Part shown: positions 1 through 10,957 of the stretch, one piece after another
Layout of the letters: each line of letters begins with the position of its first letter
Numbering within the stretch: position 1 is the stretch's first letter
Assembly: GCF_000218525.1 (NCBI RefSeq)
Contig: NZ_AFHO01000004.1
Location: 1-46,435, forward strand
Direction: 5' to 3'
From: Mesomycoplasma ovipneumoniae SC01
Lineage (GTDB): Bacteria; Bacillota_I; Bacilli_A; Mycoplasmatales; Metamycoplasmataceae
Length of the DNA stretch: 46,435 bases
The notes under the pieces: generated by a model
The model's input: the letters and a program-made list of their open reading frames with translations, nothing else
What the model was told of the DNA's origin: nothing
Database searches by the model: none
Made by a program: the position numbers and the translations under genes

Positions 1-311
1 AAAAAAAAAAAAAAAATGCTTGGTATAAAAAAATTTTAGGTTATAATTAAACTCACTTAAGAATAATTAATAAATTTGGATTTTAGAATTAAGGGGGAAT
101 TAGTGATGTTTTTTGTCTAAAAAAATCAGACAGTGCGAATTTTCCATTATATTTTTAAATATGATGGGATGCCTTAAATTTGACCGTTTAGAAATCTACA
201 AATTTATGGCATTTGATTATTGTTCTTTCAAAACTTCATATATTTTTTTAGGCTCGATGTAAATAAAAACGAGTTTTCTATTTGCATTGAGTTTAAATAG
301 TAGTTGTTTTT
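1..311. other. Gene-free left edge with A-tract and inverted repeats
   Basis: No supportable coding region is seen here. The window opens with a run of 16 A. A TATAAT box lies on the plus strand at 42-47, but no plus-strand gene follows it. An imperfect 13-bp inverted repeat spans 169-181 and 200-212, and a short stem (TGTCT/AGACA) spans 114-132. The region is downstream of the GDSL gene, so it may hold its 3' end; I see no clear hairpin plus T-run terminator. Confidence 0.6.
169..212. repeat. 13-bp inverted repeat, possible structured RNA
   Basis: ATGCCTTAAATTT at 169-181 pairs with AAATTTATGGCAT at 200-212, with one mismatch. The 18-base loop itself contains TAGA..TCTA, which could nest a second stem. 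No T-run follows on either strand, so it is not a classic terminator. Function unknown. Confidence 0.45.
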
Positions 312-3167
312 TTATGACTTTTTGCTTTTAAGTTTGTCTAATAAGTGATTAAAATCTAAATTATTTTCTGATTTTTTATCAGTTTCTTCGATAAAACCAT
401 TATTTTTCGTTAGTTCAAGTTTGGTGTTATATTCGATAGTTAATTCAGAAATAACCGCAAAAATAGAGTCAATTAGGTTTTTAAAGTAATTTGTCTGATT
501 GGTTTGGTCGAGTTTCTCAAGAACTTCGTGTGGCAAAATTTTAGCAAAAACAGACTTAAGTGCATTTAAAACTTTGGTGTTGTTATGGTTTTTGTCAATA
601 AACTTATACAAAATTGGTTTTAATTTTTGGGAATTATTAGACAATAAATTAAAAATTATGGCGTATAAATCGGGACTATTTTGATATTTATAATTATTAA
701 TCAAGAAAAAATCATCCATAATTGTGCTAATTAAATCACTTAATTCTTTAAAATTATCTTGTGCTAAGAAATCTGAAAAAGACTCAAAAATTAAATTTAA
801 AGACTGATAATTTTCAGAATTTTTGTCAAGAATAAAGCTTAAATTAATTTTTGAAATAAATGGTAAAAATTTACCAAGTAAAGACTTAACAGAATCTATT
901 TGTCTAGCTGAAGGAGAAAAAGAGATAATATCTTGGAAAAAATTATAAATATTGTCTTTATCTTTGATAAAATCACTAACTTTATTGGTTAAATTAGAAA
1001 TAATATTAAAAAAGAAAGAAAAATCAGATGGATTATTGCTTATTCCGCTTTTTATTCCATAAATAACTTCGTTAGATAGCAAATTAATTAAATTATTAAA
1101 AGTTTTAGTATTAACTATTATATCGCTAGTACTTGTAATCAAAGTTATAAGTGAATTTATGTCTTCTTTTTCAATATTAAAGCCAAATTGACTTGATAAG
1201 GCGTTAAAAATAGTACTCAAAAAATTAGGTCTTTTAAGCGCTTCTATTACAAAACTTTTAATAAAAGCTACTGATTTATTGTAATTATTTGAATTTTGGA
1301 GAAATAAATACAAAATTTGACCAAAAGATTTAGCTGATATATAATCTTGATTATTTCGTATTAGTTCTGTAAAAATAAAAGTGACAAATTTTTGAACTGA
1401 ATTAAATTGAAGTACTTCTTTTATTACTTGTTGAATATTTTCTTGACTTGAAATTGAACTAACTAGTAATTTAGAAATTGCCGGTTGGTTAAATAATAAA
1501 TTATAAAATAAATTAACTGATTTAGTACTATGGGTCTGAACATATTCGCTAGACAAAATTTCGTTTAAAAGTGCAAGAATATTTTCCTGAGAAAGGACTT
1601 TTTCCTTCAAAAAACTTATTAAATCAGGGGATGTTTGTGTTTTATCCGACTCAGACAACTCAGAACTATCTTGCTCTGAGTTGTCGTCAGATTCATTTAT
1701 TTCAACATTTTGGATGGAAGAATTTGCAATAAATTCTTGTGCATATTGTGTTATATTTGTGAAAAATTCACTTTTTAAAATTACTTCAACAATGTTATTA
1801 AATGCCTCAAAATTTGGTTCAGATTTATTACCAAAAGTGTTAATTAAACCTTTAAATAAGTCGGCAAAATCGCTCTGTTCAGAACCAAAAAACCCGACAA
1901 ATTGATTCAAAGCGCTAGCATAATTTGTTGATTCTGGTTGCTGAAATGAAATTGTATGTAGATCCTTAATGCTTTTTTCTTCAAAACTAGAATTTTCACT
2001 AATAAAATTTTGAAGCGAACCATTAACAGTGATTTTTTCTAAAATTTCATTGTTGGAACCAAAATCTATTTGCTGAGACTCTAAATTATTAGCGGAAAAA
2101 TTAGTTTGTAAAATTTCATCATTTTCATTGAGTTTTTTAGATTTATTAAGGTCTGTAGGAGATAAAGCTAATGAAATAATTAAATTTTGAGCTATTTGTT
2201 TGTTGGCTTTTATTTGAGGTCTGAAATCTAAATCTGTATCAAAAAATGGACCTGATTTTTCATCTCAAGATTTTTCAAAAAATGGGTTTATGAAATTAAC
2301 GCCCATTTGTTGTGAAACTTCTTTTATTTCATCGTTTAGACGACTTACTGAAAGTAAATTAGGTTCAAATTCTGACAAATAATTTTTAAGCAAATCGTTT
2401 AAAAATTTATCAATTTTTGGATGCTCATTATAATATCCAATTAGATTTATGTAAGTTTCAGGATTAATATTTTTAATTAAAGTTATTAACTTTTTCAAGT
2501 TATGTTTAATTTTTATAAATGCGTAATTAATATTTGTTGTTATTGAATCGTATAAATTTCGGGGTGTATTGCTTGAAAGAATATTGTCAAAAAAATTACT
2601 ATTAAATTCATTAAGAAAGTCTTTGAAACCAATTGAAATTGTAATTAAATTAGCGTTTCGAATTTCTTGTCTTAAGTTTGAGAAATCGCCGGTAAAATTT
2701 TCAAATACCGAACGAATTGTTTCGGCAAAATTTGAAGAATTGTATGTTTGAGCCCTTAAATTAGAAAGATTTTTATCACTTATAATATTATTTTTTGGGT
2801 CTAGAAGATATATTCAATCTAGAATTGAGGAATTATTTAGCGCTAAATTTTTAAAAGATTTTACAGAATTGGGTTGAATACTTTGAGCAAAATTGGCAAA
2901 AAAAGCAGGAAAAGAGATCCCGCTAATTGAACCGTTAGTCATTTTACCGCGCCCGTCAAGATTACTTTCTCAATCAAAACCTGAGCTTAGGGAATCACCT
3001 AAAGCTAAATAGTTTAATTCTTTTAACAACGCAGTTTCTGATTTTTTTAACAAATTTGATCCTAAATTAGTTTGTTTTGCACTAAAAAAAACTGCGCCCG
3101 AAATAATTCCAACGTTTAAGAGAATTGGCGTGGATGTTTGAAAGAGAATTTTTAAAGCTTTTTTCAT
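312..3167 (-). CDS. GDSL/SGNH-hydrolase-like surface protein with long helical tail
   Basis: A 951-residue protein. Residues 8-30 are hydrophobic (uncleaved signal or anchor; no lipobox Cys), so the rest is probably outside the membrane. GDSL lipase/esterase block I is GDSLSSG from residue 57, and a block III-like IGFNDF follows; the family cleaves ester bonds in lipids. Where block V would carry the catalytic Asp/His, I read DLDFRP with Arg316 and no His, so activity is uncertain. From about residue 400 it is Asn/Ser/Leu/Ile-rich predicted helix with an acidic Ser/Glu stretch, unlike simple GDSL enzymes of 200-400 residues. I chose ATG 3167, preceded by an AGG, over an in-frame TTG at 3182. 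It has its own promoter and includes UGA-Trp codons. Confidence 0.8.
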
Positions 3168-3195
3168 TAAACCAAACCTCAATATTTAAAAGTAA

Positions 3196-3201
3196 ATTAT
3201 A
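3196..3201 (-). promoter_or_regulatory. -10 box for the GDSL gene
   Basis: TATAAT on the minus strand, within GTAGTATAATTTAC, 28 bases upstream of the ATG. The -35 is poorly defined, as is common in mycoplasmas. Confidence 0.6.
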
Positions 3202-3277
3202 CTACATAACCGCTAAAAACGTATGTTTTTTATTTGATTATAAGAATTTTAATGATTTTTTTGAAAAAAGGGAAAAA

Positions 3278-6200
3278 TTAAGGAATTGCTAGGGAAAAGG
3301 TTTCTCCTTTGTTTTCAAAAATTATTTTATCATCAAGTAATTTTTGAAAACATTGATCTAAATAGTCGCGAGTCTTTTTCTTTAAGAATGAAAAATCTGT
3401 TATTTCGAGAATTAATGAATATATATCCTCTTTTGAAATTGATTTAGTTTTTTCAATTATTGTTATAATCAAATCCTTAATTTCAAAATAATGTATGTCT
3501 CTTATTGGTCTTTTTGGTTCAAGGAAAAAATTGTATTTTGTCACATTTTTTAAAAAATAATGCGACGGACTTTCGAAAATAATGTTATTTTCTATAAAAT
3601 TATGTGCAATTTTCACACTTTTTGCTTTTATAGAGTTGGTAATTTTTGAATTTCCGGATAATCAAAGAACAATTTTTTGGTGTTCTTGCTTGCTGAGAAT
3701 TTTAACTCTATTAAAAATTTCCTCAAAAAAAGAATATTCAGTTTTAGTTTGATTTCATAAGTCAGTCAAATTTTCATCCGTAAATAAAAATCTTTTTTCA
3801 AAAAAGGATCTAAAATCAATTGGTTGTCTTTTTTTAATAATAGCTAATGGGGCGCTAAATGGTTCAGCTGTTTTTGGCGGTAAATCAGAAGGATTTTCTT
3901 CAACACCCAGCGGTTTTTCTTCTTGAGATTTAAGTTTTTTTATTATTTCTTTTATTTTTTTAAGTTGACTGCCTCTATTTTGGAATCAATCTAGCGACCA
4001 AATTCTAAGGATATTTCAACCTCGCGACATTAGGACATTTTTTCACAAAATTTCACGATCACGGGCATTTTTATGCTTTAAATAACCAGATCCATCACAT
4101 TGAATTCCTAGTAAATAACTATTTTCGTTTTGTGGGTTTAAAACTGCTAAATCGATTTTGTAATCTGAATATCCGACGTTTTTTACAACTTTTAGACCCA
4201 TATTTGTTAATTCTTTGTAGACAGAATCTTCAAAACTTACTTGTGAATCTGAAGTATTATCAGGTTTATTTTCTACAAACAAATTATGTTTAGCAATTTC
4301 TAGATATTTTTTAAGAAAACTTGCCCCGCGTGTGCGGACTTTTTCTAAATCAATTTGCTCAGGATCAAGTGATGTAACCATTATTGTTGAATATTTTGCC
4401 CGAGTAAAGGCAACATTTAGACGTCTGTAACCATTTTTTTGGTTAATGGCTCCAAAATGAAGTGAAACTTTGTTTTGCTCATTAGGACCAAAATTTAATG
4501 AAAAAATGATTATATCGCGCTCGTCACCTTGAACTGATTCAATATTTTTGACAAAAATTTCGGTAGATGATTCATCGCTAAAAAACTGGGAAAAATAAGG
4601 TTTATTTGCTTTAAATTTTTCTAATTTTGATTGAATGAGGTTTCGCTGTACTGAATTAGTTGTAACAATTCCTATCGAAAATTTGTTTTGATATTTTGTA
4701 AGAATTTGGTCTAGTATTTCAATAACAGTATCTGCTTCTTTTTCATTTCTTCGCTCTTTATAAAGCGCATTTTCAACTTTTACAAGCTTAATACCTTGTA
4801 AATCATGAGGTTTTTGACTTGTTGGAAAAGTGACTAAATCATTATTATAAATTTCAATGTTAGAAGGTTGAATCAATTCTTCAAACTTTGAGCGATAATG
4901 TCATGTTAGTCTGTAAGATTTTAAAAATGTTTGACTGACATCAAGAATTGAGAGATAATCTGAAACATTGAAGTCGGTAAAATCAGATTCTTCATCCTCG
5001 CTTTCAGGAATTGTGTCAAAAAAATTTGTTGGGGGCATTTGTTCTTTGTCACCAGCAATTATATACTGTTTTGCACGGACAATTGCTCCAATTGCGCTTT
5101 CAGGTTTTACTTGTGAAGCCTCGTCAAAAATAACAAGATCAAACTCCATATCACTATTTTTAATATAGGAACTTACTGAGAGCGGCGACATCATCAAACA
5201 AGGCTTTAATTTTCTTAATAAATTCGGAATTCTGACAAAAAGTTCGTGAAACGGCATTAAACGTCGAGATTTATTAGCTTCTTGTCTTAAAATTCTAATT
5301 TCTGGAGTATATTCAGAAACTGAGTCAATTTGGGGAATTTTTTCAAGAAGAATGGCATCAACTCTTTTTGCCGACAGTAAATCTAATTTTTCTTGGGCAA
5401 GTTCAAATTTGTTTTGATTTGAACTTAGTGTTTGTCAATCATAATTATTAAATTCGGCGCTAACTATTTGATCTATTAAAATTTTGTAAAATTTTTTTGC
5501 AAAAGTTTTATAAAAATCAATTTCTAAGTTTGCCTCAATTGCTTTATTTATAAAATCGTCAATTCCAAAATCAGATAAAAGGGAAATATTGGCATTAATT
5601 TGGGCAATTTCATGAATTTTATCTATTTTATATAGCTTTGTTTGAAGATTGTTTTCGAATCTCTTCTTTTCTAAGAAATTAAAATTAACCACTTTTGAAT
5701 CAAATTCAAGCGAAAATTCTCGCCAAATTTCAACGAATTGACTAACAGGTTCAAATAATTTCTTATTCAAAAGCTCTCTTGTATACTTTGAATCAAGAAA
5801 AAAATCAACAAATTGCTTGTCTTGAACTTTTATTTTTGTTGAATCATTCAAGATTTTTAACTTTTTATAAAACTTTAATTGATAAAAATTTGACTGGATT
5901 TGGCTAGGATTTGTTTCTCCAGCTTTAAATAAAAGGGTTGAAAGCCATTTTTCAAGCGAGATTTTTTTATTTTTTAAGGTAATAATTTCTGATGAGTTTT
6001 CAAGAAAAGTTGTGTCAGAAAAATCTTTGTTAAAATACGGAGTTAATTTTTGTTTGATTTTTTTGTATCTAAAGTCTAAAAATTTAAGTTTTTTATTAAG
6101 ATGATCTTCAATAATTTGACAACACTCTTTGATAGGAACATCTAAAGGAATTTGCTTAAAATGAACGTAAAGTTTTTTTTCTAAGGTAGAAATTTCTGAC

Positions 6201-8029
6201 TGAATTTGCAAAATTTGTGAATATTTTTGAATTTCTTGGGACAAATTTTGTAACTTTTCCAGTTCAGGTAAATCAATTTTTTCCAGATTATTTAAAATTT
6301 TTAAAAAATCAAACAAGTAAAGAATGTTATTTAAATGTTGATCTGGATGCATCAAGAAAAAATTAAACTCTTTAATGTTATTGAAAATAGTAGAACTTAA
6401 ATTTGTCAAGGTTAAAATTCAGGTTTTAAATTTGTCTTTTTTGAATTCGTCAATAGTTTTTTGACTAAAACCATATCAAGGGTGTTTTTTTAAATTAAAG
6501 TTAATAGTTTTTATTTTTTGAAATAAATCACTAAGCTCTCATTCAATTTTTTGAAGGGCCAAATAGTCAATTTTTTTTAGTTTTTCTTCTGGAATTGAAA
6601 ATTCAAAATTTGGAATATCAATCAAATTTTGATATTCAGCAATTAAGTCATACACACTTTTTTGTAACGGAGGACGAATTTGAGTAAGTTTTTCACCGTA
6701 ATTATTCAGTTTTTGACGTAATTCAATATAATTATTTTCAATTAAAGCCGACTCTGAAGCATTCAGTAATATTGAATTAACACCTTTTTCGAGCGTGGTT
6801 AAAAGATTGTCAACTACATCTTTTTTGTTAATATTTTCGTTGTGAATAGCTATAACTGAATCAGAAAGTCCGATTTTTTTAAGGTTTGAATAAACAACAT
6901 TAAGTGCTGCTAACTTTTCTGAGACAAATAAAACTGTTTTATTTCTTGCTAAAAATTCATTAATTATATTAGTGATGGTTTGGGACTTTCCAGTTCCAGG
7001 TGGGCCATCAAGAATGAAATTTTCACCACGAATTGCAGCCTGAATTGCTTTTTCCTGAGATGAATCGGCTGGCAAAATATGAAAATAATCTGATGGGGCA
7101 AGATCATTATTAGAGCTAGAACCGACGACAGTTTCTTGATTATTTTCACCGATAGGGGCGACAGTATTATTTGGTTTGGGGGTAGAATTACCAATTATTT
7201 CATTATAAAAAGGATTATTAATTATTTTTTCTTCATTTTCAACTAAGTCAGTGTAAATTTCAATTTTACTATAATCAAAAAGGCTCAATTGAATTGAGCG
7301 AATTATTTCTCAATTTGAATTAGTGTTATTTTTGTGAAATAATTTTTCAAAATTTAGAAAATTTTCCCTAATTGAGATTGATGTATCGATTTTAAATTTA
7401 GATAATTGGCTGTCTAAGTTTAAAATTTGCAATTTTTTAAGAAGAGTTAAATTTATGCTTAATGATGAATTATCAAGAAATTCAAGTCAATATTTCTCTT
7501 TTCCTTGCTCTAACATTCGACTAAGTTGGGCAGGAAATAAAAAAATAGGACTATAATAAGGGGTTTTTTCATCATCTTTTTCAAATCATTTCAAAAATCC
7601 AATACCAAGATAAAGAATATTTATCGCTTTTTCTTCTTTAAAATTTTTGGACTTTGAGTACAAATTTTTGATAATTAAATTCTCTTGCTCAACGGGGAAG
7701 TCTGATATTATCAAATTTGAGATGTTTTTAGTACTTATTAATTGTTCTTGAATTTCTTCTAGTGTTAGAGGCGTAAAATTTTTAGGCTTTGATTTTGAAG
7801 TTGACTGCTTTTTAGCATTTTTTTCGGGGTACCGAAAAAATATTTTTACTTTAGGCTCTACAACATTATCAAGAAAATCATTAAAATTAGGCAATAAAAT
7901 CCCGAGTTTTATTGGCCTTGTTTTTGTTGGGATGTTTAAATTAAAATTGATTAATCGATTTCTTTTGGAAACATCGAGCAATTTATTTTGTCATTTTTTT
8001 AGATCTTCACGAACATTATCAACTTCCAT
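3278..8029 (-). CDS. DUF4011-SF1 helicase-Vsr-like nuclease-DUF3320 protein
   Basis: One 1583-residue ORF, continuous with UGA as Trp. The N-terminus (LLDVSKRNRLINF, about residue 17) is DUF4011-like. An AAA_11/12 SF1 helicase follows: Walker A GPPGTGKS at 342-349, a long coiled-coil-like insertion (about 400-880), Walker B FDEAS near 968-972, GDKEQMPP, SVQGDERD about 1165-1172 and NVAFTRAK about 1205-1212. A PD-(D/E)XK, Vsr/MTES_1575-like nuclease domain comes next (Glu1267, Asp1293, Asp1312, then ARDREIL). The last 100 residues resemble DUF3320. The protein should unwind and cut nucleic acid in the cytoplasm. This architecture has been reported as a single-gene antiphage defence; I recall the name hhe, unverified. 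ATG 8029 has AAGGGA upstream. Repair or general helicase roles are alternatives. Confidence 0.85.
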
Positions 8030-8053
8030 ATTTCCCTTATTAAATCAAGTTTT

Positions 8054-8067
8054 ATTATAGTATTATA
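8054..8067 (-). promoter_or_regulatory. Two overlapping -10 candidates for the helicase-nuclease gene
   Basis: TATAAT occurs twice on the minus strand (8054-8059 and 8062-8067) in the 59-base gap after tyrS. The nearer one is about 25 bases from the ATG. This suggests transcription independent of the tyrS operon. Confidence 0.5.
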
Positions 8068-8088
8068 AAATATTTTTTGTAATTTTAT

Positions 8089-9333
8089 TTAAATTAGCTC
8101 GAAAATAAAGAATTGTTTCTTGCCTTTTTTAATTAAAAAGAGGTTGTTTTGATCAGCTAGACTAGTATTAATTTCAGAAGAAGATTCAATTTTTATACCG
8201 TTAATTTCGAGAGCTTTATGTGAAATAAATTCATTCAATTCACGTTTTGAGCTAAAAATACCAGATTCAATTAGACTATTTTGGTCAAAAAATTTTGCAC
8301 TAAAATAGGGCAAAATTTTTTTTAGTTCTAATTTATCATCAAAAGTTATTTCAAAATAATTTATTTTATTAAATAAAATTTGGGTTATTTTTTCTGCAAT
8401 TTCAAGTCCTTTTTGGCCGTGAATATTAAAAACAACCTCTTTTGCCAATTCTTTTTGTAAAATTCGGTCTTTTTTATTTTGATTGTGCAAAGAAATTAAT
8501 TGCCTAATTGAATCTAGATCTAAAAACGACAGCCAGAGCATAATTTTTTCGGCCTGAGAATCGCTTTGATTCAACAAAAATTGATATAAATTAAAAGGTG
8601 AATACATATTTTTATCAAGCCAAATCGGTTTTCCAAGACTTTTGCCAAATTTTTCATTATTTTCATCAGTAAGTAAATTTGTTGTAAAAACAAAAGTCTT
8701 GCCCTTATTTTTTAGGTTTGATTTTTTAATAAAATCAAGGCCAGTCACCATGTTGCCTCATTGATCAGACCCCCCTGATTGGGCAATTATGTTGTGATTT
8801 TGGGCTAAAAATGTAAAATCTCACCCTTGAATTAGTTGATAAGAAAATTCTGTATATGAAAGTCCAGATTCAATACGCGAAGAAACAGAATCTTTTGCCA
8901 ACAAATAAGCAATATTAATATTTTTACCAATATCACGCAAAAAGGTTAAAATATTCATATCTTTGTAAATTTCAAAATTATCAAAAACAGGTAAATTAAA
9001 CGATTTTAGTTGGTTTTTGATTTTTTCAGTGTTATTTTTAACACTTTCAAAGTCAAGTAACTTTCGCTCATTAGGTTTAAATGACGGATCGCCAATCATT
9101 CCAGTCGCCCCGCCGACAACGGCAAGAACTTTAATCCCAAAATTTTGAAGACGTTGTAAAAGATTTATTGAAATGTAATTACCCAAATGAAGCGAGGGCG
9201 CCGTTGGATCAAAGCCGATATAAATTCCATTTTCAGAAGAAAGATTTGAAAATCTATCGGAATTAGTGATATCTTTTAAAATTCCTCTTTGCTTTAGCTC
9301 ATCAAGAAAATCAATTTTATTTTTGTCAGACAT
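8089..9333 (-). CDS. tyrS: Tyrosyl-tRNA synthetase
   Basis: A 414-residue class I synthetase that charges tRNA-Tyr in the cytoplasm. Visible motifs are HLGN (HIGH-type) at residues 49-52, DQWGNMVTG just before residue 200, and KFGKS (KMSKS-type) at 228-232. The C-terminal 60-70 residues match an S4 RNA-binding domain (SGIFSSKRELNEFI). Length is normal for the family. I chose ATG 9333, with GGAG 11 bases before it, over an in-frame TTG at 9348. It is last in the minus-strand cluster, 23 bases after nfo. Confidence 0.95.
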
Positions 9334-9356
9334 AGAAAAACTCTCCAAAATTAGTG

Positions 9357-10184
9357 CTATTTTTTCAATAAAAGGGCGATTTCTTGATCATAAATTGGTT
9401 TATTATCAACATAAGGTGTTTCTAAAATTATTGGAATATTATCAAAAAGTGGGTCATGAACAATTTTTTGAAGAGTTTCAAGACCAATAAAGCCTTTGTC
9501 AATATTAGCATGACGATCTTTTTTTGAACCAAGCGGATTTGCTGAATCATTTAGATGAATAACTTTTATGTGATTTATTATTTTAGTTTTTATTAATTCT
9601 TGTTGAAATTCAGCATAATTTTTAAGATCATAACCAGCATCTCAGACATGACAAGTATCAAGACAAACCCCAATTCTTTCTGAATTTAAGTCTTGAATTA
9701 TATCGACTATTTCCTCAAAACTTGAGCACATTTCAGTACCTTTTCCGGCCATAGTCTCAAGTAAAATTTCGACATTTTTTGTTTTTTCAAGTATAACTTT
9801 AAGTGACTTTACAAGCTGATTTTTTGCTTCTAATCTTGTATAGGTTGTGAAAAAACCTGGGTGCAAAACTAAGAATTTTGCGCCAATAAAGTTCATTTTT
9901 TCAATCTCTTTTACCAAAAAATCAATAGAAAAATTAGCTTTTAATGGATTAGCCAAATTTAAAATATAAGGAGCATGAACGACTATATCGGCAGGAGGAA
10001 TTTGCTTGGAAAATTCAGCGACATACTCGTCAAATTTATAATTTTCAGGCTGAGTTCTCGTTGTTGACTGAGGTGGACCTAAAAAAATCATTGCTGTATT
10101 TGCTTTATTTTTTAGAGAAATATCGATTGCACCAAAAAGGTAATCTGGTTTTTTGAAAGGTACATGTGATCCAATTTTTATCAT
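9357..10184 (-). CDS. nfo: Endonuclease IV (AP endonuclease)
   Basis: A 275-residue TIM-barrel AP endonuclease that nicks DNA 5' to abasic sites in base-excision repair, using three zinc ions. Family metal-ligand stretches are all present: [49 protein letters not shown] and IILETP. Its ATG overlaps the end of the upstream nif3-like gene by 7 bases, so the two are probably translationally coupled. The stop is TAG. Length is typical and nothing is missing. Confidence 0.95.
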
Positions 10185-10951
10185 TTAATTTTAACCTCGC
10201 TTAAAATTTCAGGTAATTTAAAACTGTGAATTTCGATGTTTTTAAATTTTTCTTGTAATATTTGGGCAATTTTATCAGTAAAAACTTGCTCAATAAGGTG
10301 GGGAATTTCTAAAACTTTGATTTTATGATGCATGATCGTAAGTTGATCTGATCATTTGAGATCGGAAGTTATAACAAGATTGGCTTTTTGTTTTTTTGCT
10401 AAAAGACATGCTAAAATTCCACCTGAACCTGGAAGAATTGCCACTTTTTTTGGCAAAAAATCTTGTGAAAAATTAGCTCGAAAAGTCGCTAAATTACTAT
10501 TTAGTGAAATTCTTTTTAAAATTTCAGAAACTTTTAAATTATTTTCAATTAGAATGTTAAAATCATCAATTTTTATAGCGCTACTTGCATCTAGACCTCA
10601 CTGGTTGGCGATTGAAAATGCAGTTTGGTTGTTTGTTGAGTCAAAATTCGTGTGGAGCGCAAGCACGTTAATTGAGTGTTTCTTTAAAAGACTAGAAATT
10701 TTTTTCTTGTAGGGCGAATTTTGAAATTCTTCCTTTTTTGTCGGATAAAAAAAGAAAGGGTGATGTGAAATTATTAAATTATAATTATTTTTAATAGCAA
10801 AATCTAAAACACTTTTTGTAAGATCAATGCAAATAAGAACTTTGAAAATTTCAGAATCAAAAAAGAGATTTCAACCGCAATTATCTCAGTCTTGACAGTT
10901 TTCTAAGGGAAATTTTTCAAGCAAAAAATTGCCAATTACTTTTGTTTTCAT
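10178..10951 (-). CDS. Nif3-like dinuclear metal centre protein
   Basis: A 257-residue protein, visible only with UGA as Trp (it has several UGA codons and ends Lys-Trp-stop). It matches the NIF3/YbgI/YqfO family: [15 protein letters not shown] then [10 protein letters not shown] with His63-His64, a later HTNFD segment, and a C-terminal IPH(L)IEQVF segment in place of the usual GH..E. These residues hold two metal ions in the family. The biochemical role is not settled; GTP cyclohydrolase I-type labels in databases are often transferred by similarity alone. It sits 6 bases after rpoD and overlaps nfo, a firmicute-like sigA/yqfO neighbourhood. Confidence 0.85.
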
Positions 10952-10957
10952 ACTTTT

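Noticed and set aside
204-287. 27-codon minus-strand ORF downstream of the GDSL gene
   Set aside because: Too short, no ribosome site, overlaps the inverted repeat, composition like intergenic DNA.
3168-3182. TTG start for the GDSL gene
   Set aside because: ATG 3167 has an AGG at proper spacing and a typical MKK start; the TTG lies on that site.
4043-8029. Several separate helicase fragments (pseudogene)
   Set aside because: All pieces are in one frame and joined by UGA codons, which encode Trp here.
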